A stretch of 16,757 nt of DNA from an uncultured Peptococcaceae bacterium (GTDB taxonomy: Bacteria; Bacillota; Desulfotomaculia; Desulfotomaculales; Desulfallaceae): the NCBI GenBank assembly GCA_913064925.1, contig CAJYBN010000035.1, positions 1-16,757 on the forward strand. Reading direction: 5' to 3'. The notes under the pieces are model-generated. The model was not told the origin of the DNA. It saw only the letters and a program-made list of their open reading frames with translations, and did not search any database. This document shows positions 1 to 7,708 of this stretch, piece by piece (position 1 is the first letter of the stretch; every line of letters starts with the position of its first letter). The translations under genes and the position numbers were made by a program.

Positions 1-1436
1 TCGTGCGCAGCGCCACCAAGATTAACAAGTACGTATTGAGTAATGCCGCTAAGCTGCGGGTTATAGGCCGGGCGGGGGCGGGCGTGGACAATATCGACTT
101 GGAGGAGGCTACCAAGAAAGGTATTTTAGTAGTGAACGCGCCGGAAGGGAACACCATATCGGCCACAGAATACACCTTGGCCATGATGCTGTCCCTGGCC
201 AGGAATATTCCCCGCGCCGTTGCCCAGCTTAAAAGCGGTGTTTGGAACAAAAAAGCACTTTTAGGTACCGAGCTGCGCGATAAAACGCTGGGCATTATTG
301 GGTTGGGTCGCATCGGCTCCGCTGTGGCCAAGAGGGCCCAAGCCCTGGAAATGCACGTAGTGGCCTATGATCCTTTTATTACGGAAAACAGGGCCGCGGA
401 ACTGGGGGTAGAGTTGCTGTCGCTGGACGACCTGCTGGCCAAGGCCGACTTCATTACCATCCATACCCCCAAAACCAGGGAAACCGAAGGTTTGCTGAAC
501 GCCGGGGCCTTCGCCAAAATGAAGGACGGGGTGAGGATTATTAATTGCGCCCGTGGCGGCATAGTGGACGAAAATGCTCTTTACGAAGCTTTGCGCGCGG
601 GCAAGGTGGCCGGCGCCGCCCTGGATGTATTTGCCAGGGAGCCTTTGACCGAAAGCCCGCTGTTCGAGCTAGATAATGTTATTGTTACCCCGCATATCGG
701 CGCCTCCACCGTGGAAGCGCAAATTAACGTAGCGGCGGATGTGGCCCGCGAAGTGCTGAATGCATTGCGAGGCCGCCTGGTGAAAAATACGGTGAACGTT
801 CCCGCTATCAAACCGGGCATGCTGTCCCAGTTAAGACCATACATTTCCCTGGCGGAAAAACTTGGGTGCCTGCAGTCGCAAATGGTGACGGGCCGGGCTA
901 AAAAACTGCAAATTAAATACAGCGGCGAAGTGTTTCGGGAAACCGGGCCGATAACCACAGCCGTCATTAAAGGGTTCTTGGATCCCATCTTGCAGGAAAA
1001 CGTTAATTTCGTCAACGCGCCTGTGCTGGCCAGAGAACGGGGCATCAAGGTGGAACAAACGATTACTGACAAGGAAAACGGTTACTCCAATCTAATCACC
1101 GTTGCCGTGGTGGCGGACAGCCAACAGCATTCGGTTTCCGGTTCACTCTTCCAGGGTGAACCCAGGATAGTGAACATCAACGGCTACCGCATTGACGCCG
1201 TACCCGAAGGGCATATGCTGGTAATACCGCACATTGATAAGCCGGGCATGATCGGCCGCGTGGGCACCATTTTGGGCGAAAACGATATTAATATTTCGGG
1301 TATGCAGAACAGCCGCAAAATGGTGGGCGATATTAACTTGATGGTTATTTCCGTGGATTCAGCAGTGCCTGCCGCAGTGCTGAAGAAGATAGCCGAGACC
1401 AAGGACATTATCGAAGTAAAAATGATCAACTTCTAA
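1..1436 (+). CDS. serA: D-3-phosphoglycerate dehydrogenase, first copy (5' partial)
   Basis: Oxidises 3-phosphoglycerate to 3-phosphohydroxypyruvate with NAD, the first step of serine synthesis, in the cytosol. The frame is already open at the window edge. Alignment with the complete copy at 4620-6206 shows about 49 N-terminal residues lie outside, so the GTG at base 3 is an internal Val codon, not a start. Visible are the Rossmann motif GLGRIG, the catalytic Arg in NCARGG, Glu in the REP motif after ALDVF, and His in TPHIGAST. An intervening domain and a C-terminal ACT domain follow. The ACT motif here is canonical (HIDKPGMIGRVG), as expected for a serine-sensing domain. By eye roughly two thirds of residues match the second copy, so these are paralogues. 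Its promoter and any leader lie outside the window. Confidence 0.96.
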   Translation, partial: VRSATKINKYVLSNAAKLRVIGRAGAGVDNIDLEEATKKGILVVNAPEGNTISATEYTLAMMLSLARNIPRAVAQLKSGVWNKKALLGTELRDKTLGIIGLGRIGSAVAKRAQALEMHVVAYDPFITENRAAELGVELLSLDDLLAKADFITIHTPKTRETEGLLNAGAFAKMKDGVRIINCARGGIVDENALYEALRAGKVAGAALDVFAREPLTESPLFELDNVIVTPHIGASTVEAQINVAADVAREVLNALRGRLVKNTVNVPAIKPGMLSQLRPYISLAEKLGCLQSQMVTGRAKKLQIKYSGEVFRETGPITTAVIKGFLDPILQENVNFVNAPVLARERGIKVEQTITDKENGYSNLITVAVVADSQQHSVSGSLFQGEPRIVNINGYRIDAVPEGHMLVIPHIDKPGMIGRVGTILGENDINISGMQNSRKMVGDINLMVISVDSAVPAAVLKKIAETKDIIEVKMINF

Positions 1437-1505
1437 GAAGCGATGGGCTCTGCGGTTGTGGATAGATGGGCCGTGTACACTTTAAGTAGGTACCGGGCAA
1501 ATTAC

Positions 1506-1534
1506 TTGTTTTTCAAGCGGGAATACTGTAAAAT
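1506..1534 (+). promoter_or_regulatory. Predicted sigma-A promoter for pdxST
   Basis: TTGTTT at 1506-1511 and TAAAAT at 1529-1534 are separated by 17 bp. Transcription would start near 1541, giving a short leader before the strong ribosome site GGAGGAG at 1558 and the pdxS ATG at 1572. The preceding 70 bp after serA show no clear terminator. Prediction from consensus match only. Confidence 0.6.
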
Positions 1535-1571
1535 ATTTTGAGTGATTGTAGTTGATTGGAGGAGAAGAGCA

Positions 1572-2468
1572 ATGACGGAAACAGCGGCCGAAAAAGGAAC
1601 ATGGACGGTAAAAAAGGGCCTGGCGGAGATGCTCAAGGGCGGGGTAATTATGGACGTTACCACCCCCGAGCAGGCTAAAATAGCCGAAGAAGCCGGCGCA
1701 TGCGCGGTTATGGCGCTGGAACGTGTTCCCGCTGATATTCGCGCCGCCGGTGGGGTAGCACGCATGGCCGACCCCAGCGTAATACTGCGCATCATGGATG
1801 CAGTTACCATACCGGTCATGGCCAAGGCCAGGATCGGTCACTTTGTGGAGGCCCAGATACTGGAGGCACTTGGTGTCGATTACATAGACGAAAGCGAAGT
1901 TCTCACCCCGGTGGATGAAAAACACCACATCGACAAGCATGCCTTTAAAGTGCCCTTTGTTTGCGGCGCCCGCAACCTGGGCGAGGCGCTCCGGCGCATC
2001 GGTGAAGGGGCGGCCATGATCAGGACTAAGGGTGAACCGGGCACCGGCAACGTTGTGGAAGCCGTGCGCCACATGCGCATAGTAATGGGGGAGATTCGCC
2101 GGCTGCAGAACATGCCCCGGGAAGAGTTGATGACCGCCGCGAAAGAAATGGGTGCTCCTTACGAGTTGGTGGTGGAAGTGGCCCGTACCGGCAGGCTGCC
2201 GGTGGTCAATTTTGCTGCCGGAGGAATTGCCACGCCGGCTGACGCGGCCATGATGATGCAGCTGGGTTGCGACGGCATTTTTGTAGGTTCCGGTATCTTT
2301 AAGTCCAAGGATCCCAAAGCCCGTGCCAGAGCCATTGTTGCCGCCACTACTCACTACAATGATCCAAAAATATTGGCCGAAGTTTCACGTGACTTGGGCG
2401 AAGCTATGCCCGGCATCGAGATAGCTACCATTTCACCCGAGCAGCGAATGCAAGATAGAGGCTGGTAA
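1572..2468 (+). CDS. pdxS: Pyridoxal 5'-phosphate synthase, PdxS (synthase) subunit
   Basis: Forms PLP from ribose 5-phosphate, glyceraldehyde 3-phosphate and ammonia supplied by PdxT (DXP-independent route). It assembles as a dodecamer in the cytosol. The 298-residue protein is close to the family length of about 294 and aligns end to end with Bacillus PdxS from memory. The two catalytic lysines are K85 (PVMAKARIGH) and K153 (RTKGEPGTG), with the active-site Asp at D28 (VIMDV). The conserved NFAAGG and VGSGIF phosphate-binding segments and the QRMQDRGW-type end are present. The start chosen is ATG 1572, about 8 bases after GGAGGAG. An upstream in-frame GTG at 1542 would add residues unlike the family and lie on top of the ribosome site. 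pdxT follows after 24 bases, so the two form an operon. PLP is the cofactor of the aminotransferase encoded at 3469. Confidence 0.98.
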   Translation: MTETAAEKGTWTVKKGLAEMLKGGVIMDVTTPEQAKIAEEAGACAVMALERVPADIRAAGGVARMADPSVILRIMDAVTIPVMAKARIGHFVEAQILEALGVDYIDESEVLTPVDEKHHIDKHAFKVPFVCGARNLGEALRRIGEGAAMIRTKGEPGTGNVVEAVRHMRIVMGEIRRLQNMPREELMTAAKEMGAPYELVVEVARTGRLPVVNFAAGGIATPADAAMMMQLGCDGIFVGSGIFKSKDPKARARAIVAATTHYNDPKILAEVSRDLGEAMPGIEIATISPEQRMQDRGW

Positions 2469-2492
2469 CAAACGTTAAGGAGACAACCAAAT

Positions 2493-3071
2493 ATGCTAAT
2501 AGGTGTACTTGCCTTACAGGGCGCCTTTCGCGAGCACCAGTGGTCATTGGAAAAGTGCGGCGCGCAAACCCGGCAAGTGCGCAAACCGCGGGAACTTGAT
2601 GGCCTTGATGCTTTGGTTATTCCCGGCGGTGAAAGCACTACCATGGGCAAATTGTTGAAAGACTTTGACTTGATGGAACCCATTAAAAAGCTGGCCCGCG
2701 CGGGCATGCCCGTTTTCGGTACCTGTGCAGGGCTTATCATGTTGGCCAAGCATATTCGCAACTCGACCCAGGAAACACTGGCGTTAATGGACATTGAGGT
2801 GGAACGTAACGCCTTTGGCCGTCAAGTGGACAGTTTCGAAGTGGACCTGCACATGCCTTGGCTGGGCAAGACGCCTTACCGGGCGGTGTTTATCAGAGCG
2901 CCCTACATTACTCGAGTCGATAATGAAGTAGAGGTACTGGCCCGCTTTAATGAAAAGATTGTATGTGCCAGGCAGGGGCGGTTTTTAGTTGCTGCTTTTC
3001 ATCCCGAGCTGACGGATGACCTGCGCCTGCACCGCTTCTTTTTAAATAAAATTGTTAATGAGCAAATTTAA
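2493..3071 (+). CDS. pdxT: Pyridoxal 5'-phosphate synthase, PdxT glutaminase subunit
   Basis: Class I glutamine amidotransferase that hydrolyses glutamine and channels ammonia to PdxS for PLP synthesis. The 192-residue protein has the usual length (Bacillus about 196). The catalytic triad is visible as C78 in GTCAGLI, H170 and E172 in FHPEL. The GVLALQGAFREH start and IPGGEST oxyanion-hole motif are typical. ATG 2493 is preceded by AAGGAGA. It sits directly downstream of pdxS and is presumably co-transcribed. No obvious terminator follows before the T-box promoter region. Confidence 0.98.
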   Translation: MLIGVLALQGAFREHQWSLEKCGAQTRQVRKPRELDGLDALVIPGGESTTMGKLLKDFDLMEPIKKLARAGMPVFGTCAGLIMLAKHIRNSTQETLALMDIEVERNAFGRQVDSFEVDLHMPWLGKTPYRAVFIRAPYITRVDNEVEVLARFNEKIVCARQGRFLVAAFHPELTDDLRLHRFFLNKIVNEQI

Positions 3072-3113
3072 AAAAACTGTTGCAAATCTAGGATATCTAT
3101 AGTAATATCTATT

Positions 3114-3142
3114 TTGACATCTAGCATTCTACAATTTAAACA
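3114..3142 (+). promoter_or_regulatory. Predicted sigma-A promoter of the T-box operon
   Basis: A perfect -35 TTGACA (3114-3119) lies 17 bp upstream of TAAACA (3137-3142), placing the start near 3149, just at the base of the T-box stem I. A second, weaker pair TTGCAA (3080-3085) and TAATAT (3103-3108), also 17 bp apart, lies 34 bp upstream. Consensus match only. Confidence 0.55.
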
Positions 3143-3145
3143 GTA

Positions 3146-3399
3146 AACCCAATGCAGGGGTAAAGTAACCGCGGTCAACCTCCAGAGAGCCGGTGGGCGG
3201 TGTAAACCGGCGGTTGTATGCGGCGAATAGGCTCCCCGAAGGGGGTCCGCTGAAACCGGCAGTAGGCGGGCACGGGCAAAACCCGTTATCCCAATAAAGA
3301 GGACCCGGAAATTTTATGCGTTTTTCCGGGTCAAGATGGGTGGCACCGCGGGAGAAACCTCTCGTCCCTGTTTTCGGCAGGGGTGGGAGGTTTTCATAT
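3146..3399 (+). promoter_or_regulatory. T-box riboswitch leader (amino-acid specificity unresolved; serine or glycine likely by context)
   Basis: Uncharged tRNA binding to this leader would stabilise an antiterminator and allow transcription into the aminotransferase-serA operon. Seen directly: the loop E element AGTA (3164-3167), facing GAA (3225-3227); the AG-rich bulge AGAGAG at 3184; an apical stem GCCGGT/ACCGGC (3189-3194 with 3206-3211); a lower helix GGGG/CCCC (3157-3160 with 3234-3237); a 9-bp stem at 3302-3310/3324-3332; and the canonical T-box GGGTGGCACCGCGG at 3338-3351. The bulge TGGC would pair with a tRNA ending GCCA, which all four serine tRNAs here have. The two arginine tRNAs end ACCA. 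The specifier loop (about 3224-3233) contains AGG and GGC but no clearly placed serine codon, so identity is not settled. Confidence 0.93.
3356..3396 (+). terminator. T-box-controlled intrinsic terminator
   Basis: Fifteen consecutive base pairs (3356-3370 with 3378-3392, including G-U pairs) close a 7-base loop and run into a T-rich tract. The 5' arm lies immediately after the T-box sequence, as required for the alternative antiterminator fold. It is the default off-state for the downstream operon. Confidence 0.9.
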
Positions 3400-3468
3400 T
3401 GGTGCACTTTGTAAAGCATGAATTTTAATTAGCAATATGATGGTCAACATACGGGGGGTTGGTAGAAC

Positions 3469-4620
3469 ATGAAAGACAAACATTACTTAATGATTCCGGG
3501 GCCGACGCCGGTTCCGCCCGCGGTGGTGGCGGCTATGTGTGCCCCGATGATTGGGCACCGGAGCGAGGATTTTCAGGCCCTGCACAAAAATATTGTGGCC
3601 AAGTTACAGAAACTGTTTCAGACCCGCAATGAAATTTTTATCCTGACCTGTTCGGGCACCGGGGGTATGGAATCCGCGGTGGCCAATACCGTTAGCCCCG
3701 GGGATAAAGTTTTAACATTGGCGGGCGGAAAGTTTGGCGAGCGCTGGACGGAACTGGCCAGGCAGTACGGCGCCGAAGTAATTGAAGAGAAAATTACGTG
3801 GGGAACATGCGTGGACCCGCAAGTGGTGGAGGAAAGGCTGGCGCAGCATCCGGACATTAAAGTGGTATTCGCCACGCAAAACGAAACTTCTACCGGTGTG
3901 GTCAACGACATAGAAAGCATCGGCAGAATCGTGGCCAAAACTCCCGCCCTGCTGGTGGTAGATGGGGTAAGCGGCGTGGGCGGCATAGAGATCAAAGTGG
4001 ACGAGTGGCATATAGATATTTTGACTACGGGCTCACAAAAATCCCTCATGCTCCCGCCCGGCCTGGCCATCCAAAGCGTGAGTCCCAAGGCCTGGAAGGT
4101 AATCGAGGAAAATAAGTCACCGCGTTACTATTTTGACCTGCTGAAAGCCAGGAAACAGTACGCCAAGTGGAATACAGCCTATACGCCGGCGGTATCGCTT
4201 TTTATCGGCCTTAACGCGTCGTTGGATCTGCTGTTTGAAGAAGGCCTGGATAATGTTTATGCCCGGCACAAGCTGCTGCGAGACGCCACCCGGGCGGCCG
4301 TCAGGGCCATGGGACTGCAGCTTATGACCGAGGACAGCTGCGCTTCTCCTGTTGTTACTTCGGTGTATGCCCCGGAAGGTATCGGAGCCGACGATATCCG
4401 CAAAGTGCTCAGGCAGGAATTCGGTATTACTTTTGCCGGCGGCCAGGCTCAGCTAAAAAATAAAATTTTCCGCATTGCTCATATGGGATATGCCGGTAAA
4501 ATGGACGTGATGGTGGCCATAAGCGGGCTGGAAATGGCCTTGCACCGGCTTGGCTACCCGGTGGAACTGGGCGCCGGCGTCAGGGCGGCGCAGCAAGTTT
4601 TCTTGGGGGTGCAGCAGTAA
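3469..4620 (+). CDS. Class V PLP-dependent aminotransferase (serine/alanine-glyoxylate type)
   Basis: A fold-type I aminotransferase of the alanine-glyoxylate/serine-pyruvate group, 383 residues, the usual length. Seen: the N-terminal PGPTPVPP motif, the CSGTGGMESA cofactor-phosphate loop, D165 in VVDGVSG that contacts the pyridine ring, and K191 in TTGSQKSL, which would form the Schiff base. ATG 3469 follows the ribosome site GGGGGG at 3453-3458. Its stop overlaps the start of serA (TAATG), so the two are translationally coupled and share the T-box. No serC homologue is seen in the window. By context I infer that it makes phosphoserine from the SerA product. Glyoxylate to glycine is the alternative. 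The family call is firm; the substrate is inferred. Confidence 0.94.
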   Translation: MKDKHYLMIPGPTPVPPAVVAAMCAPMIGHRSEDFQALHKNIVAKLQKLFQTRNEIFILTCSGTGGMESAVANTVSPGDKVLTLAGGKFGERWTELARQYGAEVIEEKITWGTCVDPQVVEERLAQHPDIKVVFATQNETSTGVVNDIESIGRIVAKTPALLVVDGVSGVGGIEIKVDEWHIDILTTGSQKSLMLPPGLAIQSVSPKAWKVIEENKSPRYYFDLLKARKQYAKWNTAYTPAVSLFIGLNASLDLLFEEGLDNVYARHKLLRDATRAAVRAMGLQLMTEDSCASPVVTSVYAPEGIGADDIRKVLRQEFGITFAGGQAQLKNKIFRIAHMGYAGKMDVMVAISGLEMALHRLGYPVELGAGVRAAQQVFLGVQQ

Positions 4621-6206
4621 TGGCTTACAAAGTGCTGGTCATGGACGGTGTATCGGAAAAGGGGTTGGAACCCCTGCGCCGGGAACCGGACATTGAGGTG
4701 GTTATTGGTAACAAAATGAACGAAGACGAACTGTCGGCGGTCATCGGGGATTACGATGCCGTGATCGTGCGCAGTGCCACCAAAGTAACGGCCCGGGTAC
4801 TGGAGAACGCCCACAGGCTGAAAGTAGTGGGCCGGGCCGGCGTGGGTGTGGATAATATTGACCTGCAGGCCGCCACGCAGCGGGGCGTGCTGGTGGTAAA
4901 CGCCCCCGGCGGCAACACCATTGCCGCCACTGAACATACCATCGCCATGATGCTGGCACTAGCCCGGAACATTCCCCAGGCTGTGGCGAAGATGAAAAGC
5001 GGCGTGTGGGATAAAAAGGCTTTTCTAGGTGTGGAACTGCGGGGAAAAACGCTGGGCATCATCGGCCTGGGCCGCATAGGGTCGGCAGTGGCCCGGCGGG
5101 CCCAAGCCATGGAAATGGATATCATGGCTTACGATCCCTATATCACCAGGGAAAAAGCAGAGTCCCTGGGCGTCAAGCTGGTGACTTTGGAAGAACTGCT
5201 TGCAGCGGCGGATTTCATCACCATCCATATGCCCAAGACCAAGGAAACCTACCACATGCTGGATGAGCGGGCGTTGGCTATGATGAAGGACGGGGTGCGT
5301 ATTATCAACTGCGCCCGCGGCGGTATTATTGACGAAGAAGCCCTGTACAAATACATGCAATCGGGCAAGGTGGCCGGCGCCGCCCTGGACGTATTTGAAA
5401 AGGAACCCAACACGGATAGCCCTCTTTTACAGTTGGACAATTTTATCGCCACGCCGCACCTGGGGGCCTCTACCGCCGAGGCTCAGCTTAACGTGGCCCT
5501 AGACGTGGCGGAGGAAATAGTGGATGCGCTGCGGGGAAAAATAGTTCGTAATACCGTCAACGTGCCTTCCATCAAGCCCGAGGTCATGGCCGTGGTCAAG
5601 CCGTACCTCAAGCTGGCGGAAAAGCTGGGCAAGTTTCAAGCCCAGCTGGTGGAGGGAAGAGTGACCAAGCTGGAAGTCATTTACAGCGGCGGCCTGGCCG
5701 GTAAGGAAGTGGCGCCCATAACCACCTCTCTGGTAAAGGGATTTTTGGATCCCATTTTACAGGAAAAAGTAAACTTTATTAATGCGCTGCTGCTGGCCAA
5801 GAACCGGGGCATCAAAGTAGTCCAGACCGTCAATGGCCAGGCCAATGGCTACGCCAGTTTAATTACCGTAAAAGTATATTCCGACCAGGGCGAAAAATCC
5901 GTATCCGGTACGCTGTTCCGGAACAACGAACCCCGCATCGTCATGGTGGACGGCTACCGGGTGGATGCCGTGCCCGAGGGCTGCATGCTATACGTGTTGC
6001 ATATGGATCGGCCCATGATTATCGGCCCGGTAGGCATGCTCATCGGCAAGCACAACATCAACATTGCGGGCATGCAGGTGGGGCGCAAGAAAATCGGCGG
6101 CCAGGCTGTCATGATGCTTACTGTGGACGCCCCGGTGCCCGAGGAAACCATAAAAGCTATTACGGAAATCGATGGTGTGCTGAACGTCAAGTTCGTCAGC
6201 CTGTAG
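4620..6206 (+). CDS. serA: D-3-phosphoglycerate dehydrogenase, second copy (complete)
   Basis: First enzyme of the phosphorylated serine pathway, 528 residues, the typical long (type I) form with an extra intervening domain. Seen: NAD-binding G149-L-G-R-I-G154, catalytic R233 (NCARGG), E262 (KEP) and H280 (TPHLGAST), an intervening allosteric domain at about 315-450 and an ACT domain at about 455-528. The ATG overlaps the aminotransferase stop by one base, so expression depends on the T-box upstream. The ACT loop reads HMDRPMIIGPVG: the Gly usual after DxP is Met466 and the usual Arg is Pro470, whereas the first serA copy keeps the consensus. This may weaken feedback control by serine (inference). 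It is followed by a terminator at 6239-6262. Confidence 0.98.
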   Translation: MAYKVLVMDGVSEKGLEPLRREPDIEVVIGNKMNEDELSAVIGDYDAVIVRSATKVTARVLENAHRLKVVGRAGVGVDNIDLQAATQRGVLVVNAPGGNTIAATEHTIAMMLALARNIPQAVAKMKSGVWDKKAFLGVELRGKTLGIIGLGRIGSAVARRAQAMEMDIMAYDPYITREKAESLGVKLVTLEELLAAADFITIHMPKTKETYHMLDERALAMMKDGVRIINCARGGIIDEEALYKYMQSGKVAGAALDVFEKEPNTDSPLLQLDNFIATPHLGASTAEAQLNVALDVAEEIVDALRGKIVRNTVNVPSIKPEVMAVVKPYLKLAEKLGKFQAQLVEGRVTKLEVIYSGGLAGKEVAPITTSLVKGFLDPILQEKVNFINALLLAKNRGIKVVQTVNGQANGYASLITVKVYSDQGEKSVSGTLFRNNEPRIVMVDGYRVDAVPEGCMLYVLHMDRPMIIGPVGMLIGKHNINIAGMQVGRKKIGGQAVMMLTVDAPVPEETIKAITEIDGVLNVKFVSL

Positions 6207-6207
6207 T

Positions 6208-6236
6208 TTTACTTGTTTGTATAATTATGGTATAAT
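6208..6236 (+). promoter_or_regulatory. Predicted sigma-A promoter of serS
   Basis: A perfect -10 TATAAT at 6231-6236 lies 17 bp after TTTACT (6208-6213, four of six consensus bases). The predicted start near 6243 falls inside the 5' arm of the serA terminator hairpin, so serS transcripts would not fold that hairpin. There is no room for, and no sign of, a T-box here. Confidence 0.65.
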
Positions 6237-6238
6237 GA

Positions 6239-6262
6239 TGTCGGCTTGCGCCGGCATTTTTT
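6239..6262 (+). terminator. Intrinsic terminator after serA, overlapping the serS start site
   Basis: A 7-bp stem TGTCGGC/GCCGGCA (one G-U) with loop TTGC is followed by six T residues. It would end read-through from the aminotransferase-serA operon. Its left arm is only 2 bases after the serS -10 box. Confidence 0.75.
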
Positions 6263-6329
6263 GTTTTGTCGCTTTTTTATACCGGCAATAATACAAATGG
6301 GAATTGTTTCCCAGTGGAGGTGGATAGGC

Positions 6330-7598
6330 ATGCTGGACCCAAAATTTGTGCGCTATAACCCGGAAGTAGTCAAGGAGGCCTTGGCCCAAAGGGGTACAGA
6401 TATATCGCTGCAGCCTTTCCTGGAATTGGACCAGCGCCGGCGAGAACTGCTAGTCCAGGTGGAAAAGCTTAAAAACAAGCGCAACGTAGTGTCCGAAGAG
6501 ATAGGACGGCGGAAAAAAGCGGGTCAGCCCGTGGAGAAAATGATGCAGGAAATGCGGCAGGTTTCCGCCGCCATCAAGGAAATGGACGACGAAATCCGTA
6601 CTTTGGAACAAAAAATTGAGCAGACGCTGCTGGGCATACCCAACATACCTGATGAAAGCGTGCCTGTGGGCACTGATGAAAGCCAAAACTTAGAAGTACG
6701 CCGCTGGGGTGAACCTGCAGAGTTAGGTTTTCAGCCCAAGCCTCACTGGGAAATTGGGGAAAAGCTGGATATTATAGATTTTGAACGCGGCAGCAAGGTA
6801 GCGGGCGCCAGGTTTACCTTTTACAAGGGTGCCGGGGCGGCCCTGGAACGGGCGGTCATCAATTTTATGCTGGACGTGCATACCAGGGAGCACGGCTACG
6901 TGGAAATTTTCCCGCCCTTCTTGGTGAACAGCGCCAGCATGACGGGCACCGGCCAGCTTCCCAAGTTTGCCGAGGATATGTTCAAGGTGGAAAACACTGA
7001 CTACTACCTCATTCCCACCGCCGAGGTACCGGTAACCAATTTATATGCCGGTGAAATTCTAGACGGCGATAAGCTGCCCATTTACCACTGCGCCTACAGC
7101 GCTTGTTTCCGTGCTGAAGCAGGCGCAGCGGGGCGCGATACTCGCGGGCTGATCAGGCAGCACCAGTTTAACAAAGTGGAACTAGTAAAATTTACCCGCC
7201 AGGAGGATTCTTACGCTGAGCTGGAAAAACTGACTGGCAATGCGGAGAAGATATTGCAGATGCTGGAACTGCCCTACCGGGTGGTTAACCTCTGCACCGG
7301 CGACCTGGGCTTCAGTGCCGCCAAAACGTACGACATAGAGGTATGGCTGCCTAGTTACAACAGTTATAAGGAAATTTCTTCCTGCAGCAATTTTACCGAT
7401 TACCAGGCCAGGCGAGCCAACATCCGGTACCGCGAAGGGAAGGGCAAGCCCCGCTTCGTACATACCTTGAACGGCTCAGGGCTGGCGGTGGGCCGTACCG
7501 TGGCGGCCATTTTGGAAAACTACCAGACCGAGGCAGGTACCGTGAAAATACCGGCTGCGCTGCAGCCGTACATGGGCGGCATGACGGAAATAAAATGA
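6330..7598 (+). CDS. serS: Seryl-tRNA synthetase
   Basis: Charges tRNA-Ser (and tRNA-Sec where present) with serine in the cytosol. The protein has 422 residues, matching the family's usual 420-430. The N-terminal arm at about 30-100 is charged and helical, consistent with the antiparallel coiled coil that grips the long variable arm of tRNA-Ser. The class II catalytic core follows: the TAEVPVTN serine-pocket segment (230-237), motif 2 beginning FRAEAG at 260, and motif 3 GSGLAVGRT (382-390). ATG 6330 was chosen because it follows GGAGG at 6316-6320 and gives the standard start MLDPKFVR. The frame is open further upstream, but that part lies in the terminator. Two serine tRNA genes follow directly. 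A small hairpin TGGGAA/TTCCCA (6298-6313) precedes the ribosome site. Confidence 0.98.
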   Translation: MLDPKFVRYNPEVVKEALAQRGTDISLQPFLELDQRRRELLVQVEKLKNKRNVVSEEIGRRKKAGQPVEKMMQEMRQVSAAIKEMDDEIRTLEQKIEQTLLGIPNIPDESVPVGTDESQNLEVRRWGEPAELGFQPKPHWEIGEKLDIIDFERGSKVAGARFTFYKGAGAALERAVINFMLDVHTREHGYVEIFPPFLVNSASMTGTGQLPKFAEDMFKVENTDYYLIPTAEVPVTNLYAGEILDGDKLPIYHCAYSACFRAEAGAAGRDTRGLIRQHQFNKVELVKFTRQEDSYAELEKLTGNAEKILQMLELPYRVVNLCTGDLGFSAAKTYDIEVWLPSYNSYKEISSCSNFTDYQARRANIRYREGKGKPRFVHTLNGSGLAVGRTVAAILENYQTEAGTVKIPAALQPYMGGMTEIK

Positions 7599-7606
7599 TC
7601 AAAACT

Positions 7607-7636
7607 GGCTTTCCGGCTTTCCGGCCGGAAAGCCGG
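7607..7636 (+). repeat. Inverted repeat after serS, possible weak terminator
   Basis: CCGGCTTTCCGG (7613-7624) is followed at once by its exact reverse complement (7625-7636). A second GGCTTTCC copy just upstream (7607-7614) permits a 10-bp hairpin with an 8-base loop (7607-7616 with 7625-7634). The T tract after it is poor (GGGTTTATT), so termination is uncertain. Confidence 0.5.
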
Positions 7637-7648
7637 CCGGCGGGTTTA

Positions 7649-7677
7649 TTGACACTCCATATTAACTATGTTATACT
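7649..7677 (+). promoter_or_regulatory. Strong predicted sigma-A promoter of the tRNA-Ser pair
   Basis: TTGACA (7649-7654), 17 bp, TATACT (7672-7677). The start near 7684 lies 25 bases before the first tRNA. This is a near-consensus promoter, as expected for stable RNA. Confidence 0.8.
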
Positions 7678-7708
7678 GTTTTATGCCTCTGGTTAAGAAC
7701 TATTAGCT

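Noticed and set aside
1482..2354. 290-codon minus-strand frame opposite pdxS
   Set aside because: It is the shadow of a strongly conserved gene; its His/Gly-rich translation matches no family I know.
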